From Lachnospiraceae bacterium (GTDB lineage: Bacteria; Bacillota; Clostridia; Lachnospirales; Lachnospiraceae), in NCBI GenBank assembly GCA_030540075.1, contig JAUNWX010000004.1, forward strand, positions 75,902 through 112,206: DNA of 36,305 bases, given 5' to 3'. Below are positions 7,952 through 17,400 of the stretch, piece after piece (position 1 is the first letter of the stretch; each line of letters starts with the position of its first letter). Made by a program: the position numbers and the translations under genes. The notes below the pieces were generated by a model that did not search any database, had not been told where the DNA came from, and worked only from the letters and a program-made list of their open reading frames with translations.

Positions 7952-8209
7952 TTAAGAGTCATTGCCATTTGGCACAGTCTTCTCCGTATATTCCTGCCCC
8001 AGTTCCTCTGCCAGATACACATCGCTCATGCAATGCATAACAGAAACGCCGTCATTAATCAGCTGATAAACCTGAGAATGATAAAAGAAATCTAATGCCA
8101 CTTCCGGGAATTCGACATCCTGGCCCGTAACTTCGGAAAACGTGGCCACGACACCAGCTGACGCGACGAGCTCGGCGCCCTCGAGAAGAGCCCCTACTAC
8201 TGAAAGCAC
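7952..8209 (-). CDS. Small protein related to the DUF3791-partner at 26411-26635
   Basis: An 85-residue frame whose second half (VEFPEVALDFFYHSQVYQLI, then a short SDVYLAEEL tail) aligns by eye with the 74-residue protein at 26411-26635 (LTLEQAMDIYYNSHLAQKIH...LDYKVLVQIL). The two look like paralogues. The first 30 residues (VVGALLEGAELVASAGVV) have no counterpart there. The longest frame uses a GTG start without an obvious ribosome site, and no DUF3791 gene precedes it. It may be a truncated remnant or start internally. The function is unknown. Confidence 0.5.
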   Translation of the reverse strand: MLSVVGALLEGAELVASAGVVATFSEVTGQDVEFPEVALDFFYHSQVYQLINDGVSVMHCMSDVYLAEELGQEYTEKTVPNGNDS

Positions 8210-8320
8210 ATCGGAAACATAGCCTGCTACCTCATGCTGTTTGAAAGGCTGAATGCAAGAACTGGAAATTGATCATACTCATGTCAGCATAATGTGATTC
8301 TACTACCTTCATAAGTCTCC

Positions 8321-10441
8321 TTACTCAACCCCCAACGCCTTAAACACTGCGTCCTCGGCACTCTGGTACGGTATCAATTGAAACGAACTCATTAGCTCTG
8401 GCGGCACCGTAACAAAATCTGTGAACGATGTCTGCGGAAGCAGCACCTTTTTCGCACCAGAATCCAGGCACACCTGCAACGTGTCAGCAAGATTCTCCAC
8501 CTTCATCAGCGTGCCGCTGATACTAATCTCACCAAGAATTGCTGTTGAACTCTGTACTGGCCTTCCTAAAGCGATAGAACACAGCGCTACAAGCGTCGGC
8601 AGCGCGAGTGTCTTTGTCATCCCCAGTCCCTGCAGATCCTGATAGTTGATGATATAGTCCTTGTTCGTCGTGCTGATGGAACCGCTGATCCGCTTTCCAT
8701 TTGCCTTCAGGAAGTTATATGCGGTATCCGCAGCTTCCTTACACTCACGGTCGGAGCCGATACCGGTTCTATCGAACTTACCGGATCCCGGCAGCATCTG
8801 GGATTCCAGACGGAATACACCGATCATGCCGTTCTTGCCACGAGACACAGTATAAATCTGCCCAGGGTTGCACAGGCCTTCCGGAATCAGCTTACCACCT
8901 CCCTGCTCCGGCACGGAGACATACTTCTCTTCGAAGGTTTCGTTGTCGATATAACTGAAGTTGACGTCATAGAACTCCATGCCGCCCAGCTTCTTCAGCT
9001 GCTCTTTTACGCGACGACGCATCTCCAGAGAAATCTGGAGAACTTCTTCTACCTCTTCCTTTGTAAATTCTCCGTCCGGATATAAGAGCTTCAGATAACC
9101 ATCGGCCATTCTGCGAACCGCAATGGTATCTCTCTGATTCAAATTCTTGCCGAGGCGGAAGTAATGATCGATGGCATCCCCGTACTGTTCCTTCCGAAGC
9201 TCACGGATGAACTCCGCGAGATAGTCGCTGATGAAGCCATAATCATTTGTAAAATGCTCTGGACGAAACTTCGGAATCTCCCAGCCTGGAAGATAGCAAT
9301 GTATACGGTCCAGAAATGCCGTGTCCGTCCCCATCTCTGGTGGAAACGGATCAAACAGCGACGAGGTCTTCAGCAGCACATCCACACTCTGGTTAATGTT
9401 TCCGACAAAAACCATCGATGCAGAAGCCGCCTTTTCTTCCTTCCCGCGCGCAAAGGAACCGGACGCCATGTAGTCCTTCATGATCTGCACGCCGTCCTTA
9501 TCCTTAAATTTGATACCGGCGACCTCATCGAAGGCAACACAATCCCAGAGGCCGACCAGACCGACGGTTCGGCGTCCCATGTTATAGAACAGGTTCGCCA
9601 CCGTCGTCTGTCCGCCCGATACCAGAATGCTGTTCGGAGAGATTTCCTTATACAGATGTGATTTACCGGTGCTTCTCGGTCCAAGCTCGCAGAGGTTAAA
9701 GTTATTCTCTACCAGCGGAATCATACGTGTTAGGAGCAGCCACTTTTCACGATATGTGAGCTCATCCGGTTCCATACCGATCGAACGCATCATGACATCC
9801 AGCCATTCGTCCTTTGTAAACGCCTTCCGCCCCTGTTTTAAATCGTCCATGTCGATGTGTGGCATCTGGATCGGCGTCAGCTTTCGAATACTGATCGGTG
9901 AGATGTCTTTCTGTTTTTTCTGTTTAGAGCGAAGCGGATTTCCATCGATATCCTCCAGACCGAACGTATTATCGCCTTCCGCATCATAATCGAGCTGCAC
10001 GATACACCAGATTCCGCCGCAGAGCAGGCGATCAAACTTCTCCGGATATTCATCTGCTATTGGCACATCGTCAACGCCCAGATTAGAAAACGCTGCAAAG
10101 AAGCAGTCTTTTTTCATATCCAGACGGACGGTTACCATGTCAATAATCGTATGGCTTCCTTTTTTACGAAGCTGAGACAGGATCTTCTGTGCCTCATCCG
10201 GTCTTACGAAGTTATCTGCAAGGATGCGCTTTACATTCTGCACACCCTTTTCAATCACTGCTTCATCGTCGGAACAGCAATACTGACCCAGCAGAAACTC
10301 CAGGACATAGACCGGTACATTGGCACCTTCCTTGATTTTCTTCGTCAGGTCTTTCCGGACGATCTTTCCTTCAAAATGCTGGCGCAGTTTGTCTTTTATG
10401 ATTTCACGGGGGCTTTCACCCATTCCAAATAAATCCTCCAT
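8321..10441 (-). CDS. brxL: BrxL, BREX AAA+ / Lon-like protein
   Basis: A 706-residue protein with the BrxL layout: an N-terminal domain starting MEDLFGMG, an AAA+ core with Walker A GPRSTGKS (254-261) and an acidic VAFDEVAG Walker B, and a C-terminal Lon-like domain (about 580-706; TKTLALPTLVALCSIALGRP then AILGEISISG). BrxL is the hallmark ATPase of type I BREX; published structures show DNA-bound hexamers. By eye the Lon Ser and Lys catalytic positions are Thr here, so proteolysis is doubtful. An ATG lies at 10465, but GGGAGGGG sits just before the ATG at 10441, so I start there, 20 nt after the pglZ stop. It acts downstream of phage recognition. Confidence 0.95.
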   Translation of the reverse strand: MEDLFGMGESPREIIKDKLRQHFEGKIVRKDLTKKIKEGANVPVYVLEFLLGQYCCSDDEAVIEKGVQNVKRILADNFVRPDEAQKILSQLRKKGSHTIIDMVTVRLDMKKDCFFAAFSNLGVDDVPIADEYPEKFDRLLCGGIWCIVQLDYDAEGDNTFGLEDIDGNPLRSKQKKQKDISPISIRKLTPIQMPHIDMDDLKQGRKAFTKDEWLDVMMRSIGMEPDELTYREKWLLLTRMIPLVENNFNLCELGPRSTGKSHLYKEISPNSILVSGGQTTVANLFYNMGRRTVGLVGLWDCVAFDEVAGIKFKDKDGVQIMKDYMASGSFARGKEEKAASASMVFVGNINQSVDVLLKTSSLFDPFPPEMGTDTAFLDRIHCYLPGWEIPKFRPEHFTNDYGFISDYLAEFIRELRKEQYGDAIDHYFRLGKNLNQRDTIAVRRMADGYLKLLYPDGEFTKEEVEEVLQISLEMRRRVKEQLKKLGGMEFYDVNFSYIDNETFEEKYVSVPEQGGGKLIPEGLCNPGQIYTVSRGKNGMIGVFRLESQMLPGSGKFDRTGIGSDRECKEAADTAYNFLKANGKRISGSISTTNKDYIINYQDLQGLGMTKTLALPTLVALCSIALGRPVQSSTAILGEISISGTLMKVENLADTLQVCLDSGAKKVLLPQTSFTDFVTVPPELMSSFQLIPYQSAEDAVFKALGVE

Positions 10442-10461
10442 GTGCACCCCTCCCGGTGACA

Positions 10462-13056
10462 TCAACTGAAGAAGTCAAATTCATCCACCGCAAATGCGAT
10501 GTCGATCTGGAACTCCTCCTTTTGCGGTATCTGCAGACCGCTTTCATCTGCGATGACCAGATAATAACTTGCGCGGTTATCATATTTCAGCGACTTCAGG
10601 TTAAAGCTGCAGCGGAAGGTGCGCTCCTGCCCATTTTCGCTTGTCTTATCTGCGATGATCTTTGCGGTATCACTGATCTGTTTTCCATTGGAATCGACAA
10701 AATACAGCAGATAGTTTTCTGCACTTCGGTTGTCGCCCACCGCCTCCTTCTGATAGAAGTTCAGCGAGAAGATCATATTACTGATCTTCCGGCTTGCAGA
10801 AAGAAGACCGACTTCAACCGGCCTGGTATCATACTTCGCCTTGTTGCGCTGATAAGCCTTAGAATCGTTCCGCAGATAATGGTACTCGATAATCGGAACC
10901 ACCATCTCCTGAAGGCTGATACCACCATGCACGAAATTCAGGCCGCCACCCTTTTTCTTGATACGTACACTCGCGCGTGGCGCAAATGCATCATACCGGT
11001 CATCCATAAACTTCACCGGAAGCAGATAATCCGGCGTTGCGCCCTTTCGGGTGATCAGATAGCGACGATCGATCTCCACATCCTGCTCACTCGGTGTGGT
11101 CTTATCCACCTTGGCATCCTCCGACAGCGGACTGTAGGTATAAAGGAATCCGTGATCCGCCGTAATATAAACACGCGTACCACTGAACTCATTTCGGATG
11201 ATCCGTACGATGTTTTTGATCTCCTCGATCGCATCATCGCATGCCGGGAATACCATGCTGTCCGAAGTATGGCTGGCTTCATCCACCTTATCATGATAGA
11301 TACAGACCACATCCATCCCCTTTACGAGGGCACTTCTCTCTGCACGCTTCATCGGCGCGATATCCGTATATTTCAGCGCAACGCTGTTTCTGTTCGCCGT
11401 TTTCAGAACCTTATCCCGATTTCCGGCTTCCGTGGACATGCCGTCTGCAAGGATCTGCAGTCCACCATTGCTTCGCTCTTCCACCGTCAATTCTTTATGT
11501 GGAAGCAATGCCGCCATTCCAAACTTTGTGACCGTCGGGAAAATGCCGGCACATGCACGAAGCGCCACCTTACTCTGCGTTTCCCGGCGCAGCTGTTCTG
11601 CCAGCGACGCGGCCACTTCATAGCGGAAGGCATCGGAAATGATAACAAATATACGGTTATCCTCGTCCTTGATCTGTCCATAGAAATCCACCTGCTGCGG
11701 TACTTCCAGAATGCGTCCGTACTGCGCAAGTTCATCTGCACAGGCATCCGACCAGTTGTTGCCAAGCTCGCCCAGGAACCAGTGGGTATATAGTCCCTCG
11801 ACCTTATCCGTCACCTGCTTAAAAAGGTCATCCAGATGGTCATTGCCCACCGTAAGGCTCTTTCCAAACGCCAGGTGGTACTGGCGGTAATAGGTATCCA
11901 TGTGATAGTAATCTTCGGTATATTCCTTCCAGACCTTTCTCGCCTCTACGGTATGGAATCCGGCAGAATGCTCCAGGAAGAACGCCTGCATCTTCGCCAC
12001 CTGAAGGATGCCTTCGTAATAGCACTTCACCTCGTCATACCAGGCTAAGGTTCTGCGCTTTTCTACCGTACTCGTAATCACATCCACGTTGATAATGTGA
12101 TTACTGATTTCCGTCATCAACTGCGACAGGATGCACTCATTGACGCAAGGAAATACTTCCGTGCGCACTAAATCTTCCATCGGAATCTGCTGGAAACGTT
12201 TTCTCAGGTTCAGCTCCTCTTCTACGTTTCGCAGGATTTCGGTGAGTTCCGGCTTCTCCTCTTCCGCGATCCACTCCGACACGAAGTCGTAGCACCATGC
12301 CTGATGTGGCGTGGAGATAAAGCTGTCCAGCCCTGCCAGGTATTCTATACGAAGCGTTCTGGTGGTCGCGGTGAGCAGAATATGGGTGATCATCCGCTCG
12401 ATCGAAGCATCCTCGCCCTCGCTATATCCGCTCGCCTGCTTTACCAGTGCCCAGAACGGTTCCTCGGCACCATAGCTTCGGAGGCTCTGAAACACTTCGT
12501 TTGATGCCATATCGGTGCCACCGCGGATGACCGCCTGGACAATGCTGCCGGGCTGCATGTCGGTGGTTCCGCAGATCGCCGCCATGACCGCAAGATGCAT
12601 CTGAGACGCTGTCGTGATGCCTTTATTCAGCTTCGTAAATGTAGCTCTTCTCGGCTGCGCTCCGAAGAACTTCTTATAGACCTTCATGAGTCTTCGGAAG
12701 TCCGGCGTCGCCGGAAGCTCCATCTCATTCATCCAGATCGAAATCAGATCCGCTCGGAACTCCTCGCTGTACAACTCGATATTTAAAAGCCAATCATCTT
12801 CCAGCGACTCGTACGTGATCGGACTGTAGACCAGATAGTTGCTGGTGGTGTCATCCACATTCAGCAGCTTCTTGGCTGCAAAGTTGTTGGTACCCGTAAG
12901 TACCAGCAGCTTTGCATTTGCAATCTCAATATCCTCCAGCTTATCTTCGAACTCTCGATCCTCGTCATACCAGAAGATGATACGGCGCTTATAAAACTCC
13001 GGCAGCGGTGCAGCAAATCTCCGGTTTAAATCCTGTACTACTTTGTCTGTATCCAT
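10462..13056 (-). CDS. pglZ: PglZ, BREX alkaline-phosphatase-superfamily protein
   Basis: An 864-residue protein opening MDTDKVVQDLNRRF with the conserved RRIIFWYDEDREFED block of type I PglZ. The alkaline-phosphatase-fold domain shows IFVIISDAFRYE (metal/nucleophile region, Asp475) and YITADHGFLY (Asp634, His635), followed by a C-terminal beta-rich domain. PglZ is essential for BREX defence and usually for BREX methylation, and is thought to act with PglX. The length is normal for type A PglZ. The gene follows the AlbA_2 gene by 38 nt and has AAGGGAAG about 10 nt before the ATG. Confidence 0.95.
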   Translation of the reverse strand: MDTDKVVQDLNRRFAAPLPEFYKRRIIFWYDEDREFEDKLEDIEIANAKLLVLTGTNNFAAKKLLNVDDTTSNYLVYSPITYESLEDDWLLNIELYSEEFRADLISIWMNEMELPATPDFRRLMKVYKKFFGAQPRRATFTKLNKGITTASQMHLAVMAAICGTTDMQPGSIVQAVIRGGTDMASNEVFQSLRSYGAEEPFWALVKQASGYSEGEDASIERMITHILLTATTRTLRIEYLAGLDSFISTPHQAWCYDFVSEWIAEEEKPELTEILRNVEEELNLRKRFQQIPMEDLVRTEVFPCVNECILSQLMTEISNHIINVDVITSTVEKRRTLAWYDEVKCYYEGILQVAKMQAFFLEHSAGFHTVEARKVWKEYTEDYYHMDTYYRQYHLAFGKSLTVGNDHLDDLFKQVTDKVEGLYTHWFLGELGNNWSDACADELAQYGRILEVPQQVDFYGQIKDEDNRIFVIISDAFRYEVAASLAEQLRRETQSKVALRACAGIFPTVTKFGMAALLPHKELTVEERSNGGLQILADGMSTEAGNRDKVLKTANRNSVALKYTDIAPMKRAERSALVKGMDVVCIYHDKVDEASHTSDSMVFPACDDAIEEIKNIVRIIRNEFSGTRVYITADHGFLYTYSPLSEDAKVDKTTPSEQDVEIDRRYLITRKGATPDYLLPVKFMDDRYDAFAPRASVRIKKKGGGLNFVHGGISLQEMVVPIIEYHYLRNDSKAYQRNKAKYDTRPVEVGLLSASRKISNMIFSLNFYQKEAVGDNRSAENYLLYFVDSNGKQISDTAKIIADKTSENGQERTFRCSFNLKSLKYDNRASYYLVIADESGLQIPQKEEFQIDIAFAVDEFDFFS

Positions 13057-13094
13057 GTTTTATGCTTCCCTTCCGCTTCCTGATAATTTTGCGG

Positions 13095-14450
13095 TCATTG
13101 CTTTTCGATAATTTCCCAATAACCAAATCGTTTACCGCCGTTCCTGCGAATACGACCGGTTTCTTTTAAATGATTGATTGCCCTCTGAACTGTCTTGTAT
13201 GAAATTCCCATTTGGTCAGCCATAACAGACATAGAAATGTCCTTTTGGGAAGCAATCATGTCCAATATGCGTTGTTCGGTCTCGTTTTCCTTTCGGCCAT
13301 CCTTTTGGACATTCTTTTGGTCATTGTGTCCGTTTGGAATGGCGGCATTTGCTAAGGCAGTAAACTTAACCGTCAGATCATCGCCCAGAACTGTGTATTC
13401 CGGTGCGGAGGAACCCAGCTCCTTGCAGGATTCCAGCACTTTCTGAATACCGCGTCCCCATGCCTCATTATAACCAGCACGATAAAACGCATTGGCAATC
13501 GAGGGATTGAATGGAATGGACTTATGCGTTCCCATCAAGGTCTCTACGGTCCATCCACGTGGCAATATGCAGTTGTTACTGATATACATAGCATCGTCTT
13601 CAATTCGTATTTGAATCGGAACGCTTGCCGCATAATTGTTGTGTCCGAGTGCATTGTAAATTACCTCACGAACGCCTTCACGTGGGAATGGGTAGGTTTC
13701 CACACGCACATCGTGTTCATAGGTGATGGCAGCCTTAAGGTATTTCGTATAGATAAGGTCGATGACTTGATCTGCTATACGGAATAGTGAGCCTTCCACG
13801 GTATCCTGATATTGCAAGTCGGAACCTTTTCCAAACTTTCCAATCTTCACGTAACAGCCCGAAATGATGCGTCCGGGCTTTTTATAAAAGAGCATAACCG
13901 CGGCACGTTTGAGTTTGCCGTCCACTAAAAGGTCAAGATGATCAAGCAGCTCCTCATTGGAGATATTTAAGTCCTTCCTGGTCATGCGCCCTGTTCGGAT
14001 TGCCTCTCTTCTGAAAATCTCAAAACTTTCGCTGTCAAGATCATCCACGCCAATATTATCTACTGGAACAGCATCCCAACGATAGCCGGTCTTTTCAACG
14101 AGAAATTCCGTCAGGGTAGCACCGCGAAGCTGCTGCTTCGTGCTACCGCTTCGGTAATGGTACTCACCCTTGTAACTGACCGGATAAGAGCTGGAGTTGA
14201 CCTTGATTTCAATATAGTCCTTGCCATCCTTGGAAAGCAGATTAACATCCGCGATGATACCCATCGTATCCTTAATCTTGTTCGGAATATCCTCAAGGAG
14301 CTTCTTGCTGTCAGAGATGCCGACAACTTCTCCATCGTCACGGACGCCGATATAGATTTTGCCTCCGCGGGCATTGGCAAATCCGCATACCCATTTCAGG
14401 TATTCGTCTCGCCATGATTCCTTATATTCTCTGTTTTGGCTCTCTGCCAT
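13095..14450 (-). CDS. AlbA_2 (Schlafen-type) putative transcriptional regulator / ATP-binding protein
   Basis: A 451-residue protein with an N-terminal AlbA_2 domain (NREYKESW, then FANARGGKIYIGVRDDGEVV; about 4-125), a middle GHKL-like ATPase region of the RecG-C/HATPase_c_4 type (REVIYNALGHNNY, about 258-275), and a C-terminal winged HTH (ISMSVMADQMGISYKTVQRA). It sits between pglX and pglZ, a place where such ATP-binding proteins often occur in BREX loci. Its role there is not established; regulation or a second defence activity is possible. A GTG at 14486 overlaps the pglX stop, but GGGGAGG precedes the ATG at 14450, so I prefer 14450. Confidence 0.85.
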   Translation of the reverse strand: MAESQNREYKESWRDEYLKWVCGFANARGGKIYIGVRDDGEVVGISDSKKLLEDIPNKIKDTMGIIADVNLLSKDGKDYIEIKVNSSSYPVSYKGEYHYRSGSTKQQLRGATLTEFLVEKTGYRWDAVPVDNIGVDDLDSESFEIFRREAIRTGRMTRKDLNISNEELLDHLDLLVDGKLKRAAVMLFYKKPGRIISGCYVKIGKFGKGSDLQYQDTVEGSLFRIADQVIDLIYTKYLKAAITYEHDVRVETYPFPREGVREVIYNALGHNNYAASVPIQIRIEDDAMYISNNCILPRGWTVETLMGTHKSIPFNPSIANAFYRAGYNEAWGRGIQKVLESCKELGSSAPEYTVLGDDLTVKFTALANAAIPNGHNDQKNVQKDGRKENETEQRILDMIASQKDISMSVMADQMGISYKTVQRAINHLKETGRIRRNGGKRFGYWEIIEKQ

Positions 14451-14482
14451 GGTCAAAGCCTCCCCTCTTATATATGGTTTCG

Positions 14483-17400
14483 TCACTTTATCTTCGCCAG
14501 CACGTCCTGGAACTTGGCATAGTTCACCTTCACTCCGTCATCGAGATCGATGGAAATCATCTGATCGGCGAGGTGATGGATCTTTTCCTCGTACGCATGA
14601 ATTTCCGTTGCCTGGTCGTTCAGCGTCTTCAGCTGCTTATTCAGCTTCACGCGTTCACTCGTCGATGCGTTTGCAGCGCGTGCCTCCAGGTCCGCAATCG
14701 CGGTACGGTAACGCGCCTGCTGCTCATGCACATAATCGGTGCGGATACGGGCGATGGTGTCCGGCTGATAACGATGCATATAGATCAGCGCCTTAAATCC
14801 GTTCTTCTTGCCGCTGTCAAACAGCCAGTAGATCGGGCGCTTCTGATACATCCTGCAATGATCCGCATAGAAGTCATTCAGGAAGTAATTCCGAATCACA
14901 TCCTTCGGCTGCCCCTTGCCGTCCAGTGCATCCGCGATGAATTTCAGATTTTCGTCCAATGTCTCTGCCCCGTACACCGTCTTTACGAATTCTATGAAAC
15001 GATCGACGATATCATCCGCGAAGTACTCATCATCGCAGATCGGGATAATGTTGTCCTTATCCGCCGCAAACGAAACATACTTGCTGCTATCCCATTCGCC
15101 GCCCGCATAGGCAAGTCCGTCCATATCCAGGGAGTAACGACCGAACATACAGCCAACGGCATAGGAAATGAAGGAACGAATATCTCTGCCAAGATCCGCC
15201 TTGCGGACCGTAACATCCTTTTCCTCCACCTCCGGGGTCAGCTCATCCTGTAAACCATAAATGTCGATGAAGATGCGGTTTAGCTCTTCTTCGTTCGCTT
15301 TCAGCTGATTGAAGCGCTCATCGCATTCAGCCTGCCACTGGTCAAAGGCTTCGACAATGGTCGGAACGTTGCGAAGCAGCGGATGATGCTGGAAATCCCA
15401 TGAGGTTTCAAAGGAATCCCAGTCTTGTTTTGATAACTGAATACACTCATTTGAAAGTCTTTGTATAATGACTGAATCTGTCGAATTTAATACAGGAAGC
15501 TTTTCAAAGTCGCCAGCTTGTAAGGATATTGACGGGTTCAAAATATTCAGTATTCTTTGAGTGACTTTAGAATTAAATAATCCCAATAAGAATAAACTTT
15601 TTTCGTAAGACTCTGGAAATACCATCGGCCCTTTGTTGCTATCGAACAATGTTCCCGCTGGCGAAAATCTGAACGTATTTCGGTTGCTTGCCAGACCGTT
15701 CCATGTAATACCCTCTTTAAAAAAAACATCTTGTGCCCCTAAAAAATAGAAGCATCCCGTTATTTGGGCATTTTCAACAATGTCTTTTCCGCCCTTGGCG
15801 AACCACACAACGAGCTCTCTATTTCCATACCAACACCGAGCACTTCCCCCTTTATTGTATGGATACCATTTTACTGTGGATGTTACTGATTCTTCATAAT
15901 TATGAATGTCAAATTTTATATCTTTAATTGAAATTTCCCACCAATTTTTTATGAATCTCTCATTGTTTCCAGTAATGGCTCCGACTCTCGGTGTTGCTAT
16001 ATTTTTAAGTGGTGTCCCCTTTTCAAAAGCATCTAATTCACTTTGAGTGACCCAGTATGCTATCGGACTACCAGGAATATTCATAAATCGACTTTGTTTA
16101 GAATCAAAGGTATTTTTATTTTCGAAAAAGGATTTAGCTTTTTCTGCTTCTCCAGGATAGTCTACAAGTCTTAGGTATTTTCCGATATAATTATTAATAT
16201 ATCGAGATGCCATAACAAAAGATACAGTCTGAACGACTTCGCCACTTATTTCGTCAAAGGCTCTTGCTCCGAGATGGGCCATAGTTATAAACATCATATT
16301 AAATGTACTACGCATTTTTTCATATCTAGATAAGAACATCCATGTGTGTTGCGTTATCATAGAACAAAGTCCTATATCGTTTACCATCTTTGAGCATTTG
16401 GCAATAAACACCGCATACAAATCCGATTTACTATCTGCAAAGTTTTTCTTAACAAAAGATTGAAGTTTTACATTCATCCCCCCTGTGCTCATATACGGTG
16501 GGTTCGTCACTACCGCATCATATTTCTGTGCCAGTGCTTCTGCCACCTGGACCAGTGGCAGCAACTCTCTGAGTGCCGTTTCGCGTGACATATGGATATC
16601 TTCCGTGATCTCTGCGAAGCGGTCATACAGCATCGTCCAGTCCTGTGGTGTAACGGTCAGAATCGAACCATATTCCTTTGCGTCATGCAGCTCGCGGATG
16701 ATGGTATCCATAGCCTCTGAGAGCTCTTCATCGCCCTTGCAGAAATACTCCAGTGCAAAGGAATCCACATGGTTGCTTTCTGCAATGGCATACACATGCG
16801 GCTGAATGTCACGGCTGAAGAAGCGACGGTCATACTGACGTGCTTTCATCATGACAGCGAAGTATGCGAGCTGTGCTGCACGGTCATCGATGTCGAGGCC
16901 GTACAGATTATTCGCAACGATGCTGGCGACCGCGTCACGAGTGGTGTATCCATAGGATTCATAAATCTGCATCAGCACGTCGAACATATACGCGAGGATA
17001 TGACCGGAGCCGGCGCATGGATCGATAACCTTCAGCTGCTCTGGTGTCAGGGCAGCATAGTCCTTCCGAATCTCGGCGAGCTGCTGCTCAACCTCTGGCT
17101 CCTGCTTTGCTTCTTCCAGATAGTAGTGCCATTTCCGGTCTTCCGGATCACGATTTCCAGCCGCATAGGCAGACTGCTCTTCCGCTGTCGGCAGAAGCTG
17201 TTCCTTTACATCCGGGTGTCCTTCCATCCATAAACGCCCCAGACTGTTTTCCACCATGTAGCGGACAATCCAGTCCGGTGTGAACAGCTGCGTTGCCGCC
17301 GGGATGTTTTCCTTCGTGATTTTGACATTCTTTTTAAGGGCGGCGAAAACGTCGTCCTTTTTCTCGCTGTTATAGTATTGATACAGCCAGCCGATGATCT

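Noticed and set aside
8210-8320. Possible short gene or remnant between brxL and the small protein
   Set aside because: A minus-strand frame of about 27 codons beginning ATGAAGGTAGTAG is open, but too short and without recognisable similarity, so I cannot support it.
10456-11793. Long plus-strand open frame (445 codons) opposite pglZ
   Set aside because: It lies entirely within the well-supported pglZ gene and has no recognisable domain or ribosome site.
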